From: an uncultured Campylobacter sp.
GTDB lineage: Bacteria > Campylobacterota > Campylobacteria > Campylobacterales > Campylobacteraceae
DNA: 41,674 bases
Assembly: GCF_938030785.1 (NCBI RefSeq)
Contig: NZ_CALHIK010000148.1
Coordinates: 1-41,674 of the forward strand
Direction of reading: 5' to 3'
The translations under genes and the position numbers were made by a program. A model generated the notes under the pieces. It made no database searches. It saw only the letters and a program-made list of their open reading frames with translations, and was not told where the DNA came from. Positions 15,743-24,807 of this stretch are shown piece after piece. Every line of letters starts with the position of its first letter. Positions within the stretch are counted from its first letter, which is position 1.

Positions 15743-18025
15743 ATGAAAAGTTACGTCACGGGCTTTCCGCGTATCGGAGAGCAGCGCGAGTTAAAGAAGG
15801 CTTTGGAGAGCTATTGGGCGGGCAAGTGCGATTATGACGCGCTGGAGCGGGTCGCCGCAGAGCTAAAAGATCGTCACATCAAATATCAGTTGGACGCCTG
15901 GAGTGGTCTAATTAGCGTAAACGACTTTTCATACTATGATCTGATGCTCGATACCAGCGTGCTTTTCGGCGTGATCCCGCAGCGCTTTGCGACTCTTTCG
16001 GCGCACGAGCAGTATTTTGCGATGGCGCGCGGCAGCAAAGACGCAGTCGCGATGGAGATGACGAAGTGGTTTAACACAAACTACCATTATATTGTGCCTG
16101 AGATCTCTGCATATACAGAATTTAGCCTAAATCCTAGTAAAATTTTAAGCGAGTACAAGGCTGCGAAGAATAACGATTTTAAGGATTCCTGCGCGCTAAA
16201 GATAAATTTAATCGGACCTATTATCTATCTTGCGCTTAGTAAATCAAGCGACAAAAGCGATCCACTCGCGCATTTAGATGCCCTTGTCGCGAAATACGAG
16301 GAACTGCTAAAGCTTCTTAGCGAGCTTGATAACGAGGTCGTAGTTCAGATCGATGAGCCGATCTTCGTAACGGATCGTGCGGCTGAGTTGGCGCCAAAGA
16401 TCGCACCGATTTATCAGCGCCTAAGCAAGGTCGCAAGCAACGTAAAAATCATCTTTATGACCTATTTCGAGCATGCGACCGAGGCCGTGCGCGAGATAGT
16501 AAAGACCGATGTTTGGGCGATCGGGCTTGATTTCGTTTACGCAAGCGAAGAGAATATCAAAAAAGAGCTTCAAATTTTAAAAGACGCCAAGACCGTGCTT
16601 TTTGCGGGCGTGATCGACGGGCGCAATATCTGGAAGAGCGATATCGATAAAAAGCTAGCTCAGCTCAAAGCTATCGAAGCCTACGTGCCTAAGGAGCGCA
16701 TCTACGTGGGCACCTCCTGCTCGCTTTTGCACGTGCCTTTTACGCTAAAGTACGAGGACAAGCTAAGCGCTGAGATCAAATCTTGGCTAAGTTTTGCGGT
16801 CGAAAAACTAAGCGAAATTTCGATTTTGACCCATCTTTTCTTTGAAATTCCGATGTGCGAGCACGGCATGAAAGCTTACGAGCAGAATCAAAAATCCGCC
16901 AAAACTCGCGCTAGCTCGCCGCTCATCCACGACGAGAAGGTCTCTGCGCGCGTGAACTCGCTAAGCAAGCTTGAGCGCACCGATCGCTACGAGGATCGCA
17001 TCAAGGTGCAGAAAAAAGAGCTTGGATATGGAATTTTACCTACCACTACGATCGGCTCATTCCCGCAGACTGCCGAGCTTCGCCAGGTTCGCAACGCCTA
17101 CAAAAAGGGACTTTTAGCGCGCGAGGATTACGAGAAGCAGATCAAAGCCTATATCGACGACTGCGTCAAATTTCAAGACGAGATCGGCCTGGACGTGCTG
17201 GTTCACGGCGAGCCCGAGCGCAACGATATGGTCGAGTATTTCGGCGAGCAGATGAGCGGATACGCGTTCAGCGCCAACGGCTGGGTGCAGAGCTACGGTA
17301 GCCGTTGCGTGAAGCCGCCGCTACTTTTCGGCGATGTGAGCCGCCCGAATCCGATGACGGTAGAGTGGATCAAATACGCTCAAAGCCGCACCAAAAAGAT
17401 TATGAAAGGCATGCTAACGGGGCCGGTTACGATCATGAACTGGAGCTTCGTGCGCGACGATAAGCCTAGAGAGCAGATCGTAAAACAGCTTGCGCTCGCG
17501 ATTTTTGATGAAATTTCGGATCTGCAAGATGCGGGTATCAAGATCATTCAGGTGGATGAGGCGGCGTTTAAAGAGGGCTATCCGTTACGCGCGGAAAATA
17601 TCCCTGCGTATGAAAAATTTGCCGTCAGCGCCTTTAAGCTCGCCGTTAGCGCAGCCAAGGCGCAGACGCAGATTCACACGCATATGTGCTATTCGGAGTT
17701 CAACGACATCATCAAAACGATCGAGGCGATGGACGCCGACGTCATTAGCATCGAGACCGCTCGCAGCGGCAACGAACTGCTTAAAATTTTTAGATCGGTC
17801 GGATACAAGCAGGAGGTCGGTCCTGGCGTTTACGACATCCACAGCCCGCGAATTCCTAGCGTGCATGAGCTCGTAAGCCAGATCCGCGCGCTACTTGAAG
17901 TGCTTCCGAAAGAGCAGCTGTGGATCAACCCGGACTGCGGCTTAAAAACTCGCAAATGGGAAGAGGTGGAGCCGAGCTTAAAAAATATGGTCGAAGCGGT
18001 AAGGATCATCCGCGCAGAGGCATAA
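15743..18025 (+). CDS. metE: Cobalamin-independent methionine synthase
   Basis: 760-residue MetE (5-methyltetrahydropteroyltriglutamate-homocysteine methyltransferase), the last step of methionine synthesis without B12. The N-terminus SYVTGFPRIGEQRELKKALE is the typical start, and the C-terminal catalytic half begins around ILPTTTIGSFPQT. Zinc ligands are visible: the HTHMCYSEF motif with His647 and Cys649, and Cys732 in NPDCGLKTRKW; the fourth ligand, Glu, should lie between. The substrate loop VHGEPERNDMVEYFGEQMSG is intact. The length is normal. It is a single-gene transcript to judge from terminators on both sides. Confidence 0.98.
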   Translation: MKSYVTGFPRIGEQRELKKALESYWAGKCDYDALERVAAELKDRHIKYQLDAWSGLISVNDFSYYDLMLDTSVLFGVIPQRFATLSAHEQYFAMARGSKDAVAMEMTKWFNTNYHYIVPEISAYTEFSLNPSKILSEYKAAKNNDFKDSCALKINLIGPIIYLALSKSSDKSDPLAHLDALVAKYEELLKLLSELDNEVVVQIDEPIFVTDRAAELAPKIAPIYQRLSKVASNVKIIFMTYFEHATEAVREIVKTDVWAIGLDFVYASEENIKKELQILKDAKTVLFAGVIDGRNIWKSDIDKKLAQLKAIEAYVPKERIYVGTSCSLLHVPFTLKYEDKLSAEIKSWLSFAVEKLSEISILTHLFFEIPMCEHGMKAYEQNQKSAKTRASSPLIHDEKVSARVNSLSKLERTDRYEDRIKVQKKELGYGILPTTTIGSFPQTAELRQVRNAYKKGLLAREDYEKQIKAYIDDCVKFQDEIGLDVLVHGEPERNDMVEYFGEQMSGYAFSANGWVQSYGSRCVKPPLLFGDVSRPNPMTVEWIKYAQSRTKKIMKGMLTGPVTIMNWSFVRDDKPREQIVKQLALAIFDEISDLQDAGIKIIQVDEAAFKEGYPLRAENIPAYEKFAVSAFKLAVSAAKAQTQIHTHMCYSEFNDIIKTIEAMDADVISIETARSGNELLKIFRSVGYKQEVGPGVYDIHSPRIPSVHELVSQIRALLEVLPKEQLWINPDCGLKTRKWEEVEPSLKNMVEAVRIIRAEA

Positions 18026-18046
18026 ATTTCTCGCAGAAAAGACTTT

Positions 18047-18078
18047 GCTGTCGGGCAAATTTCCACCCGGCAGCCGTT
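18047..18078 (+). terminator. Hairpin after metE, possible terminator
   Basis: GCTGTCGGG (18047-18055) pairs with CCCGGCAGC (18066-18074) with one G-T pair; only a short TTT follows, so it is a weak terminator. Confidence 0.35.
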
Positions 18079-18120
18079 TCGCGATAAAATTCCGCGCTAA
18101 ATTCTATTTCAAATTTCAAG

Positions 18121-18156
18121 GCCCGATCGGCGCGGAATTTTAAAATTCGGGCTTTT
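18121..18156 (+). terminator. Second hairpin with T-run downstream of metE
   Basis: GCCCGA (18121-18126) pairs with TCGGGC (18147-18152), followed by TTTT. The interior contains the palindromic AATTTTAAAATT. It precedes the next gene's promoter. Confidence 0.5.
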
Positions 18157-18177
18157 AAATTTAGCATTCGTTGTTTT

Positions 18178-18183
18178 TATAAT
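18178..18183 (+). promoter_or_regulatory. -10 box of the frameshifted lipoprotein gene
   Basis: TTTTTATAAT with perfect TATAAT at 18178-18183. AGGAG (18194-18198) and the ATG (18204) follow closely, so the leader is short. Confidence 0.55.
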
Positions 18184-18203
18184 CAAAATTTTTAGGAGCA
18201 AAA

Positions 18204-18964
18204 ATGAAGGTAAAAGTATTTGCTGGCGCGGCTATTGCGGCGTTTGTACTGTGCGGCTGCGGCGAGGATAACGTAAAGATCGTCAAAGAATACACGCTGC
18301 CGCAACAGAAGTCCATGACTATCGCAATGCAATCGACGGCTCTAGCGAGTGCAATAAGGTATCTTGGCAGGATATCGGCGTCAAAAATAGTATCCAGGTG
18401 GTGAAGATGACTTGCGAAGTAAGCCCCGAGGTGTTAAAAGCGGAATTTGACAAGGCTAACGCAGCCTATGAAAAGGCATACGCTTCGGAGGCGGAAAGCA
18501 AAGAAAAGCGTTTACAAAATAGCTTAAAATACGCGTCTGATAGTTATGAAAGGTTAAAAACGCAAAGCTCGCCGCAGTTTGATAAAGATAAAATTCTACA
18601 AACCGCAAATAAGTTTTACAAATTTGACGAAGAAAAGAGGAAGAGTCTTTCATTCGGCTCTCAGGTCAAATGCGACGACGATGCCCTGCAAAAGGAGATC
18701 GCAGAGGTTTATAAGCTTAACGCAAATAATTGGAGTTATGCTAATTTTTTAAATTTAGTAAAAGATGTCGCAGCAAGCTCTCAAAGACCGGTGAATGTGC
18801 TATTTATCGACAAGCCCGTACGTATCACGTCGCGCCAGATAGAGATAAAATTCATCGTAAATACCGATAAGAGCGTCGATGTGGACCGAGCTGCGATGAT
18901 GATCGAAGACGGCAATAGCAAAGAGATCGGAAGCGGAATTATAAGAAAATTTTACAAAAGATAG
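18204..18964 (+). pseudogene. Lipoprotein gene split by a single-base frameshift
   Basis: The first frame (18204 on) gives a lipoprotein signal with lipobox LCGC, then KIVKEYTLPQQKSMTIA, and runs out at 18404. The second frame, in which a start at 18398 is possible, reads well from far upstream of that point: NAIDGSSECNKVSWQDIGV joins to IQVVKMTCEVSPEVLKAEFD and continues to residue RKFYKR at 18964. Adding one G near 18324 joins them as KSMTIGNAIDGSSECNKVSW, a natural continuation. So this is one gene of about 250 residues with a one-base deletion, or a sequencing error. The long middle is helical (Lys/Glu/Ala-rich, about residues 70-130 of the joined protein). Function unknown; probably an envelope lipoprotein. 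Confidence 0.75.
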
Positions 18965-19462
18965 CGTTTCGATTGCGCTGCGCCGCGAGCGCTCAAATTT
19001 TAAATTTATGCGGCGCGTTTTGCGGATAGCTCGCGCCACGAAAATTGGAATTTAAACGCGAGTTAAATTTGCGTCGTTATGCTAGAAATTTTAAATCGCT
19101 AAATTAAAATTTACATTATCGCGTTAGAATGGCTAAATTGCGAGCCAGAGCTTTGGGCGGTATGAAATTTTGCGAATTTGTACTTAAAATTAAGAGTTGA
19201 GATTTTTACTTCATAAGGCGTAGAATTTTGATAAGCTCCGTTGCGAGCGGATTTGATGCGATGAAAGCTCTGTAAATTTTCGCAGCCGTTTTTGTAAGTA
19301 GAATTTTAACGATGCTGCGGAATTTTATATGGCGGCGGAAATCTGCGGCGGTTTTTATTTTTGAAATTCCGTGCTAAATGCCGCAAAGATTTTGGCTGGG
19401 CGTTGTAGGCGCACATAAATTTCATGCCGTAAGCGCCTTAAAATTTAAATTGGAAAGATTGA
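18965..19462. other. Intergenic region before the acyltransferase gene
   Basis: About 500 bases with no supported gene. It starts with a likely terminator (18980-19020) and then consists of AT-rich DNA with many AAATTT, AAATTTT and TTAAAATT words. No convincing -10 box directly before the acyltransferase start was found; the AGATTG context around 19455 is poor. Confidence 0.5.
18980..19020 (+). terminator. Hairpin with T-run after the split lipoprotein gene
   Basis: GCGCCGC (18980-18986) pairs with GCGGCGC (19010-19016), followed by GTTTT. The loop is long (23 bases) and contains AAATTTTAAATTT. Confidence 0.5.
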
Positions 19463-20986
19463 ATGACATTTTTTTCACCCGAGTTCGTCCTTGCTTTTCT
19501 ATTGTTTTTAATGATCTACTGGGCGTTTCGGAGCTCTGTTTTAATACAAAAAATTTTAATCCTTCTAGCAAGCTACGGCTTTATGTGCTCCATAAATCCG
19601 CACTTTGCGCTACTGCTCGCAGCTTACAGCATGTTTATCTATTTTGCGGGAGTGTGCATCGGCTACGCAAACCGCGTATCCGTAAGGATCAGCCTGCCCG
19701 CAAAGCACTCCTCGCGCAAGAAGCTTTCGCGCAAAGCTGCGGCGAAGCAGGCGCGCAAAGCCAAGCAAGCGCAGCAGATCGCCGCACCAACCGCAAAGGC
19801 GCTCGTAGTTATGCTCGCGGCGGTCGCGGCAAGCCTATTTTTCCTCGCATTTTTTAAATATTACGAGTTTATAAGGGAAGCCTTCAATGCCTTTTTGGGT
19901 GCGCTGGGTATCGCCGCCGTCGATAGCGTGGCGTTTCCGCTCGGGATTTCATACTACGTTTTTATGTCGATCACCTATCTCGTGTCGGTTTATAGGCGCG
20001 AGTGCGGCGAGCGGGGCTTTTTGAGCCTGGCGTGCTTTTTGGCGTTTTTTCCTAGCGTTGTGATGGGCCCCATCGGGCGCGCAAGCGCGGCGAAGAGGAT
20101 CGAGCCCGTGCTTCCGCAGTTTGACGCGCCCAAACGTTTCGGCAACGCGGATGAAATTTACGTGCTCGTCATCTTTTCGCTCATTAAGCTGCTGATCGTA
20201 AGCTCCTATCTCGGCTCCTACGTAAGCGGCTTGTTTTCGGGCGTTTACGGCGACGCGCCGGAGTCCTCCGCGGTGCAAATTTTAATCGCCGTTTTGCTCT
20301 ACGGCGCGGTGCTCTATACGAATTTTAGCGGCTTTATCGATATGGCTCGGGCGCTGGGGCTTGCGATGGGCTTTAATTTGCCGCAAAATTTCAATATGCC
20401 CTACGTCGCCAGGAGCTTGGGCGAGTTTTGGGACCGCTGGCACATCAGCTTATCTACTTTCATACGCGACTACATCTATATCCCGCTCGGCGGCTCGCGC
20501 AGGGGTTTTGCGCACACCTGCTTCAATTTAATCATCGCGTTTGCGCTTTCGGGCATCTGGCATGGCGTGGGGTTAAATTTTTTGATCTGGGGTCTTCTGC
20601 ACGGCGCGGGGATCGTGTTTTTAAAGTGGCGAGCGGAGCTCGGCGCAAGAGCACTGAACCCTCATCTGGCGCTGTTTTGCACCTACGCCTACGTTAGCTT
20701 CGCGTGGATATTTTTTGCCAACTCCTCTTTTAGCGACGCTATGGCGATTTTCAGCGGTTTTGCGCGCGCGCAGGCATTTCACGACATAGGCGAGCCGGCG
20801 GTGCTCGCAGCGGTTATCGCGGGCATTTTCGTCTATCCTAAAACGGCGGGGTTGCAGGGCTGGCTGGTAAAATTTTTCTCTGGCGTCTCCTTCCTACCGA
20901 AAGCGGTGCTGCTGGGCGCGATTTTCACGCTCATTTTCGCGCTGATGCCGAGCGGGATTCCAAATTTTATCTACGCGGGATTTTAG
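19463..20986 (+). CDS. patA: MBOAT-family O-acyltransferase, probable peptidoglycan O-acetyltransferase PatA
   Basis: 507-residue multi-pass membrane protein. The MBOAT core is clear: FWDRWHISLSTFIRDYIYIP, then the catalytic region SGIWHGVGLNFLIWGLLHG with His367 as the likely active-site residue. A cytoplasmic, very basic loop (about residues 81-105, KKLSRKAAAKQARKAKQ) is unusual. MBOAT proteins of this type move acyl groups across the membrane; beside two SGNH proteins the best fit is PatA, which passes acetyl groups to the periplasm for O-acetylation of N-acetylmuramic acid, as described in C. jejuni and Neisseria. AlgI-like polysaccharide acetylation is an alternative. The next gene starts directly after the stop codon. 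Confidence 0.85.
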   Translation: MTFFSPEFVLAFLLFLMIYWAFRSSVLIQKILILLASYGFMCSINPHFALLLAAYSMFIYFAGVCIGYANRVSVRISLPAKHSSRKKLSRKAAAKQARKAKQAQQIAAPTAKALVVMLAAVAASLFFLAFFKYYEFIREAFNAFLGALGIAAVDSVAFPLGISYYVFMSITYLVSVYRRECGERGFLSLACFLAFFPSVVMGPIGRASAAKRIEPVLPQFDAPKRFGNADEIYVLVIFSLIKLLIVSSYLGSYVSGLFSGVYGDAPESSAVQILIAVLLYGAVLYTNFSGFIDMARALGLAMGFNLPQNFNMPYVARSLGEFWDRWHISLSTFIRDYIYIPLGGSRRGFAHTCFNLIIAFALSGIWHGVGLNFLIWGLLHGAGIVFLKWRAELGARALNPHLALFCTYAYVSFAWIFFANSSFSDAMAIFSGFARAQAFHDIGEPAVLAAVIAGIFVYPKTAGLQGWLVKFFSGVSFLPKAVLLGAIFTLIFALMPSGIPNFIYAGF

Positions 20987-22537
20987 ATGGTTAAATTTAT
21001 TTCGACGATATTTTTTGCACTGATTTTTGCGGCGTTTTTTATGCAAAATTCCTTGATCTACTATTTGGAGCAGAGATTTCACAACGATTTCGGCTTGGAA
21101 GAGGCGCTGCGCGGCAGCTCGTTTGCCAAAGGCGGCGAAATTTACGAAGCTCTTAGCGAGCGAGCGCAGGGTTTTATGGATCGCGCGCAAAAGCTCGCCT
21201 CGCGGCAGGACTTAGAAGAAAGCGAACGCGACGCCGAAATTTCGCGTAAAGCTCAGCCTGAAATTTACGGCGCGCAAGATCTGCAAGAGGAGAAAAATTT
21301 TAAATCGCAAAATTCCGCGTCGCAAAGCTCTGTTTCTAGCTCTGCGGCAACGGTTTCCGCGCAAAGCCAGGGGCGCGAGGCCGCTATTCAAAATTCTGCG
21401 CGCGCGGAGCAGGCGCTGCAAAATTCCGCTACAGATCAGGCTTCAAATTCTGAGTCTAAAATTGCGAAATCACAAGTCGCGGAGCTGCAAAATTTAAACC
21501 CTCAAAGTTCCGATCCGAAAAATTCGGAGGCGGAAAATTTAGCTTCTAAAAATTCCGAGCCGCAAAATGCGGAACCAAAAAATTCTGCGTCCGATAAGAT
21601 CGCCTCGCTAGAGCCGCAGTTGCGAGAGTTTCAGACGCTGGCAGTGCAGACGCAAACGGGCGCGGATCTAAATTTAAGCGGCGAGGGCTCTGCAGCCAGT
21701 GACCTCTTCGCGCGCGCTTCGTCGTCTGATGATCTAAATTTAAGCGGCGAGGGCCCTGCGGATCAAAACTCCTCTGCACCGAGTCTTGCGCAAGCAGCGG
21801 AGTCTTGCGGCAGCGGCGCAGTTTGCGAGCTAAACTCTACGGCGCAAAATTTTGCTTCGCAGGCGGGGACGAATGTGCCGCAGGGCGCTAAAATTTTACT
21901 CACCGCAGACGGCAAGATCCGCCTAAATCAGGGCGACGGCGTGCTTTTTATCGGCGACAGCCTGATGCAATACGTGGGGATGAACGCTAAGAAATTTTTC
22001 CCGAAGCGAAGCCTAAAGGTGATCGATCTTAGCAAGCAATCGACGGGGCTTGCGAGTAAAAAATCTTTCGATTGGCAAAAGACGCTAGATACCGCGCTTA
22101 GCGAGAACGGCGGCGTTAAGCTCGTAGTCGTGCTGCTGGGCGCCAACGACGTCTGGGAGTACCGCGCAGGCGGCAAGACCTACGGTATCAAAACGCCGCG
22201 CTGGCGGGAGTTTTACGCCTCAAGGGTGCGCGAGATCTACGATACGGCGCACTCGCACGGCGCTGGGGTGTTTTGGATCGCGATGCCGTGCATGCAAAAG
22301 GCCGATTTTGAGGAGAAAATAGAAATTTTAAATAAAATTTACGCGGGCGCCAGCGAGGAATTCGGCGGGTATTTCATGCAGACGAGCCCTTTCGTGTGCG
22401 AAAACGGCAAGTTCAAAACCTACCTAAAAAGAGGCTCCTCTCTCGTGCGCGTGCGCCAAGACGACGGCATCCACATGAGCAAAGAGGGCTGCGAGAGCGT
22501 CGCGAAAGAAATTTTATCAAGGATAGAAGTTGAGTAA
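20987..22537 (+). CDS. SGNH-hydrolase-like protein with long low-complexity region, probable PatB
   Basis: 516 residues. One N-terminal membrane anchor (about 5-25) is followed by a helical part and a very long low-complexity region (about 95-300) rich in Gln, Asn, Ser and Ala, with repeats of the QNSASQSS type and two copies of LNLSGEG. The C-terminal domain (about 315-516) is an SGNH/DUF459-like hydrolase: FIGDSLMQYVG with Ser325, LLGANDVW with Asn387, and DDGIHMS with Asp493 and His496. Next to PatA this fits PatB, which puts acetyl groups onto peptidoglycan in the periplasm; the linker may reach through the periplasm. It begins at the base after the patA stop and overlaps the next gene by 8 bases. 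Confidence 0.8.
   Translation: MVKFISTIFFALIFAAFFMQNSLIYYLEQRFHNDFGLEEALRGSSFAKGGEIYEALSERAQGFMDRAQKLASRQDLEESERDAEISRKAQPEIYGAQDLQEEKNFKSQNSASQSSVSSSAATVSAQSQGREAAIQNSARAEQALQNSATDQASNSESKIAKSQVAELQNLNPQSSDPKNSEAENLASKNSEPQNAEPKNSASDKIASLEPQLREFQTLAVQTQTGADLNLSGEGSAASDLFARASSSDDLNLSGEGPADQNSSAPSLAQAAESCGSGAVCELNSTAQNFASQAGTNVPQGAKILLTADGKIRLNQGDGVLFIGDSLMQYVGMNAKKFFPKRSLKVIDLSKQSTGLASKKSFDWQKTLDTALSENGGVKLVVVLLGANDVWEYRAGGKTYGIKTPRWREFYASRVREIYDTAHSHGAGVFWIAMPCMQKADFEEKIEILNKIYAGASEEFGGYFMQTSPFVCENGKFKTYLKRGSSLVRVRQDDGIHMSKEGCESVAKEILSRIEVE
21665..21754. repeat. Exact 24-base direct repeat inside the PatB-like gene
   Basis: Bases 21665-21688 and 21731-21754 are identical and encode DLNLSGEG twice, 66 bases (22 codons) apart. 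The repeat keeps the frame, so recombination between the copies would shorten the linker by 22 residues without breaking the gene. Confidence 0.85.
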
Positions 22538-23567
22538 ATTTATTACGATTTTAATGGCCGCCTTGCTATGCGGATGTGCAGCGCGCGGCGATGCCGCAGG
22601 CGGTGCGCCGTACGCGGGGTATGGGGTGAAATTTTTCGGCGATTCGCATCTGGGCAGCGACGCGCTGATAGATGCTTTTAGGCGGAATTTCTTTGTGCAA
22701 AACAGCGTCGGTTTCGTGCCTGCGATGATGCCGAGGTACCACGCGAACGAAAACGTGAGCTTTAAACAAAAGGGCTTTGAGGTGATCTCATCTCGCACCG
22801 AACAGGATCCGGACTTCCCGCTTTGCGGCGTAATCGCGACGGCGAAAAACGGCGCGAGCGTTCAGATCGAGCTAAAGCAGCTTAGCGGTGATTTTGAAGT
22901 TGAAATTCTGCACAAAGACGAGGGCGGCGGCGAAATCTTTAAAGTGCGCGACGCAAGCGGCAAGAGCCTATATATCTCGCAAAAAGAGCAGGGCGCGTGG
23001 GAGTATTCGAGATTTAGGCTGAGCTTTCCGATCACGATCACGGCGCTTAGAGACGGCGCGAAGCTGGGCGGGTATAAAATTTACCGCAAAAACGCGCGCT
23101 TTGCCGATTCGTGCGCGAGCAACGGAGCGTTTAGCAACATCTACGAAAAGTGGGGCACGGGCGCTTTCAACAGGGATTTTGCGAAGCTAAAATACAATCT
23201 CGTAATCATCGCCTACGGCACCAACGACGCGATGGATCCGCGCTTTGACGAGCAAAAATTTTATCAAAGCATCCGCGGGCTTATCCGTAGCGTCCATTCC
23301 GCTAGCCCGGGCGCGAAAATCCTGCTCGTAGCGCCGCCGCGCAGCCCGAAGGTGCCGAGCGCTGCCAGGGCTAGCGCCGTGCTAGCCAAGCTCGCGCGCG
23401 ATGAGGGGACGATGTTTTACGACGTCGCGGGGCTGATGAACGAGGACGGCGGCTGGAGCGGCTGGCGCAGCATGGGGCTCGTGCGCCCCGACGAGATCCA
23501 TTTGCAAAAAGCGGGCTACGAGCGGATCGGCGCGGCTTTGGCGGGACAGCTGCGCAGCAAGCTCTAA
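22530..23567 (+). CDS. Ape1-like SGNH esterase lipoprotein (peptidoglycan O-acetylesterase)
   Basis: 345 residues with a short lipoprotein signal (lipobox LCGC, Cys at residue 16). The catalytic motifs are FFGDSHLGSD with Ser39, AYGTNDA with Asn232, and DEIHLQKAGYERIG with Asp321 and His324. Between the Ser block and the rest is a beta-rich insert (about 85-185), the same arrangement as in Ape1 of Neisseria and Campylobacter, which removes O-acetyl groups from peptidoglycan so that lytic transglycosylases can act. The start is TTG at 22530, overlapping the PatB-like gene by 8 bases, so the three genes form one operon. The GDSH form of the Ser motif separates it from the PatB-like GDSL-type neighbour. 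Confidence 0.82.
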   Translation: MSKFITILMAALLCGCAARGDAAGGAPYAGYGVKFFGDSHLGSDALIDAFRRNFFVQNSVGFVPAMMPRYHANENVSFKQKGFEVISSRTEQDPDFPLCGVIATAKNGASVQIELKQLSGDFEVEILHKDEGGGEIFKVRDASGKSLYISQKEQGAWEYSRFRLSFPITITALRDGAKLGGYKIYRKNARFADSCASNGAFSNIYEKWGTGAFNRDFAKLKYNLVIIAYGTNDAMDPRFDEQKFYQSIRGLIRSVHSASPGAKILLVAPPRSPKVPSAARASAVLAKLARDEGTMFYDVAGLMNEDGGWSGWRSMGLVRPDEIHLQKAGYERIGAALAGQLRSKL

Positions 23568-23979
23568 ATTTAATCTTTAAATTTACGCGGCTCGCCGTGA
23601 AATTTACGAAGCCCGTTATGGAGGTTGCGCAGTCCGCTGTGAAATTTCCGCAATCCGCTGTGAAATTTACAAAGTCCGCCGCTAAATTTAAAATTTGGCG
23701 GCAGCAAGCGGGGTTGCGCTTGCTTGGATTTCGCAGCTAAAATTCGCGCCGCGAAAGTTAAAACCGGAAGCCTCGGCTTTAAATTTGCGCGGTTACAGGC
23801 TTGGTGCTTGCGTTTTTAAAATTTCGTCGCCTAAATTTACGCTCTTAATCCAGGTTAAATTTGCGAAGCTACGACTCGGAGCGAAGGATCTGTGCGGTGC
23901 GTGCTGCATAAATTTAGCGCTTAAATTCCATTCGCACGGGCTGCGACAAAGCGCGGCGAGCTAAATTTAAAGGAAGCAG
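23568..23979. other. Intergenic region with short imperfect repeats
   Basis: About 410 bases. Between 23593 and 23700 the words CCGCTGTGAAATTT and GTGAAATTTAC recur with a spacing near 21 bases. An open frame across the second half has no ribosome-binding site and only low-complexity content. No hairpin with a T-run was identified right after the esterase gene. Confidence 0.5.
23593..23700. repeat. Imperfect ~21-base repeats (GTGAAATTT family)
   Basis: Copies of the core GTGAAATTT with flanking CCGC and CAATCC/CGAAGCC/CAAAGTCC occur at about 23597, 23639 and 23660, and a degenerate one near 23682; the first spacing equals two units. It resembles an expansion of the common AAATTT word rather than a known element. 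Confidence 0.45.
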
Positions 23980-24690
23980 ATGATATATCTTTGCGGCGAT
24001 ACGCACGGCATAAACGAGATCGGCAAAATCACGAACAAAGCCTTTACTAGCGGGCTTAGTGCCGATGATTTCGTCATCGTGCTCGGGGATTTCGGGCTAT
24101 TTTGGAGCGAGCGGATAGACGAGTTTATGGCGCGTAAAAACATAGAAAGATATTTCCCCGCCACGCTTCTTTTTATCGACGGCAACCACGAAAATTTCGA
24201 TATGTTGGATGAATTGCCGCGCGAGCGAAAATTCGGCGGTACCGTGAGCGTGGGCGGTGAAAACATATTTTGGCTGCGACGCGGTGAAATTTACGAGATC
24301 GCGGGGCGTCACTTTTTGTGCTTCGGCGGCGCGCTTAGCGTCGATAAGGCGCATCGGATACCGGGGCTTAGCTGGTGGGCGCGCGAGATTCCAAGCGAGG
24401 AGGAGTTTGCTTGCGCGATGCGAAATGCGCGCGATTTCATCGCCGCGGGCGGACGGATCGATGCGGTACTGAGCCACACGGCGCCGAGGTTTGCGATGAA
24501 ATTTTTAAAAGAATACCTCTGGTGCGGCAAAAGTACTTTCGATAAAACGTCTGAGTATTTAGAGAGAATCTTTGAGCTCGTAAGGCCTGAGCGGTGGTAT
24601 TTCGGGCACTTTCACGGCGATAAGAAATTCCACGCGCACGGCTGCGATTTTTATCTCTGCTACGATGAAATTTTAAAATTTGAGGGCTAG
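23980..24690 (+). CDS. Metallophosphoesterase
   Basis: 236 residues of the calcineurin-like phosphoesterase superfamily. Metal-binding motifs are in order: YLCGDTHG (GDxH, residues about 5-8), LGDFGLFW (GD block near residue 35, with Phe in place of the usual xxxD), DGNHENF (GNHE, near residue 68), a His in LSHTAPRF near 165, and YFGHFHGDKK (GHxH, near 207). The substrate cannot be named; relatives act on nucleotides, phosphoproteins or dinucleoside polyphosphates. AAAGGAAGC precedes the ATG. It stands alone, with no clear operon partner. Confidence 0.88.
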   Translation: MIYLCGDTHGINEIGKITNKAFTSGLSADDFVIVLGDFGLFWSERIDEFMARKNIERYFPATLLFIDGNHENFDMLDELPRERKFGGTVSVGGENIFWLRRGEIYEIAGRHFLCFGGALSVDKAHRIPGLSWWAREIPSEEEFACAMRNARDFIAAGGRIDAVLSHTAPRFAMKFLKEYLWCGKSTFDKTSEYLERIFELVRPERWYFGHFHGDKKFHAHGCDFYLCYDEILKFEG

Positions 24691-24807
24691 CCTTGAGCCC
24701 GCGGCAGCAAAATTTAAAGCTTGCAAATGGCGAAATTTTGCCCATAAATTTTAAATGCTGAGGCGCGCGAAATTGAGCTTTTATATTAAAATTTAAGCTA
24801 GTTCTGC

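Noticed and set aside
17490..17876. Arg-rich frame inside metE
   Set aside because: Out-of-frame shadow of the catalytic domain of metE.
23695..23964. Open frame after the esterase gene
   Set aside because: No ribosome-binding site, low-complexity Lys/Phe/Leu content produced by AAATTT words.
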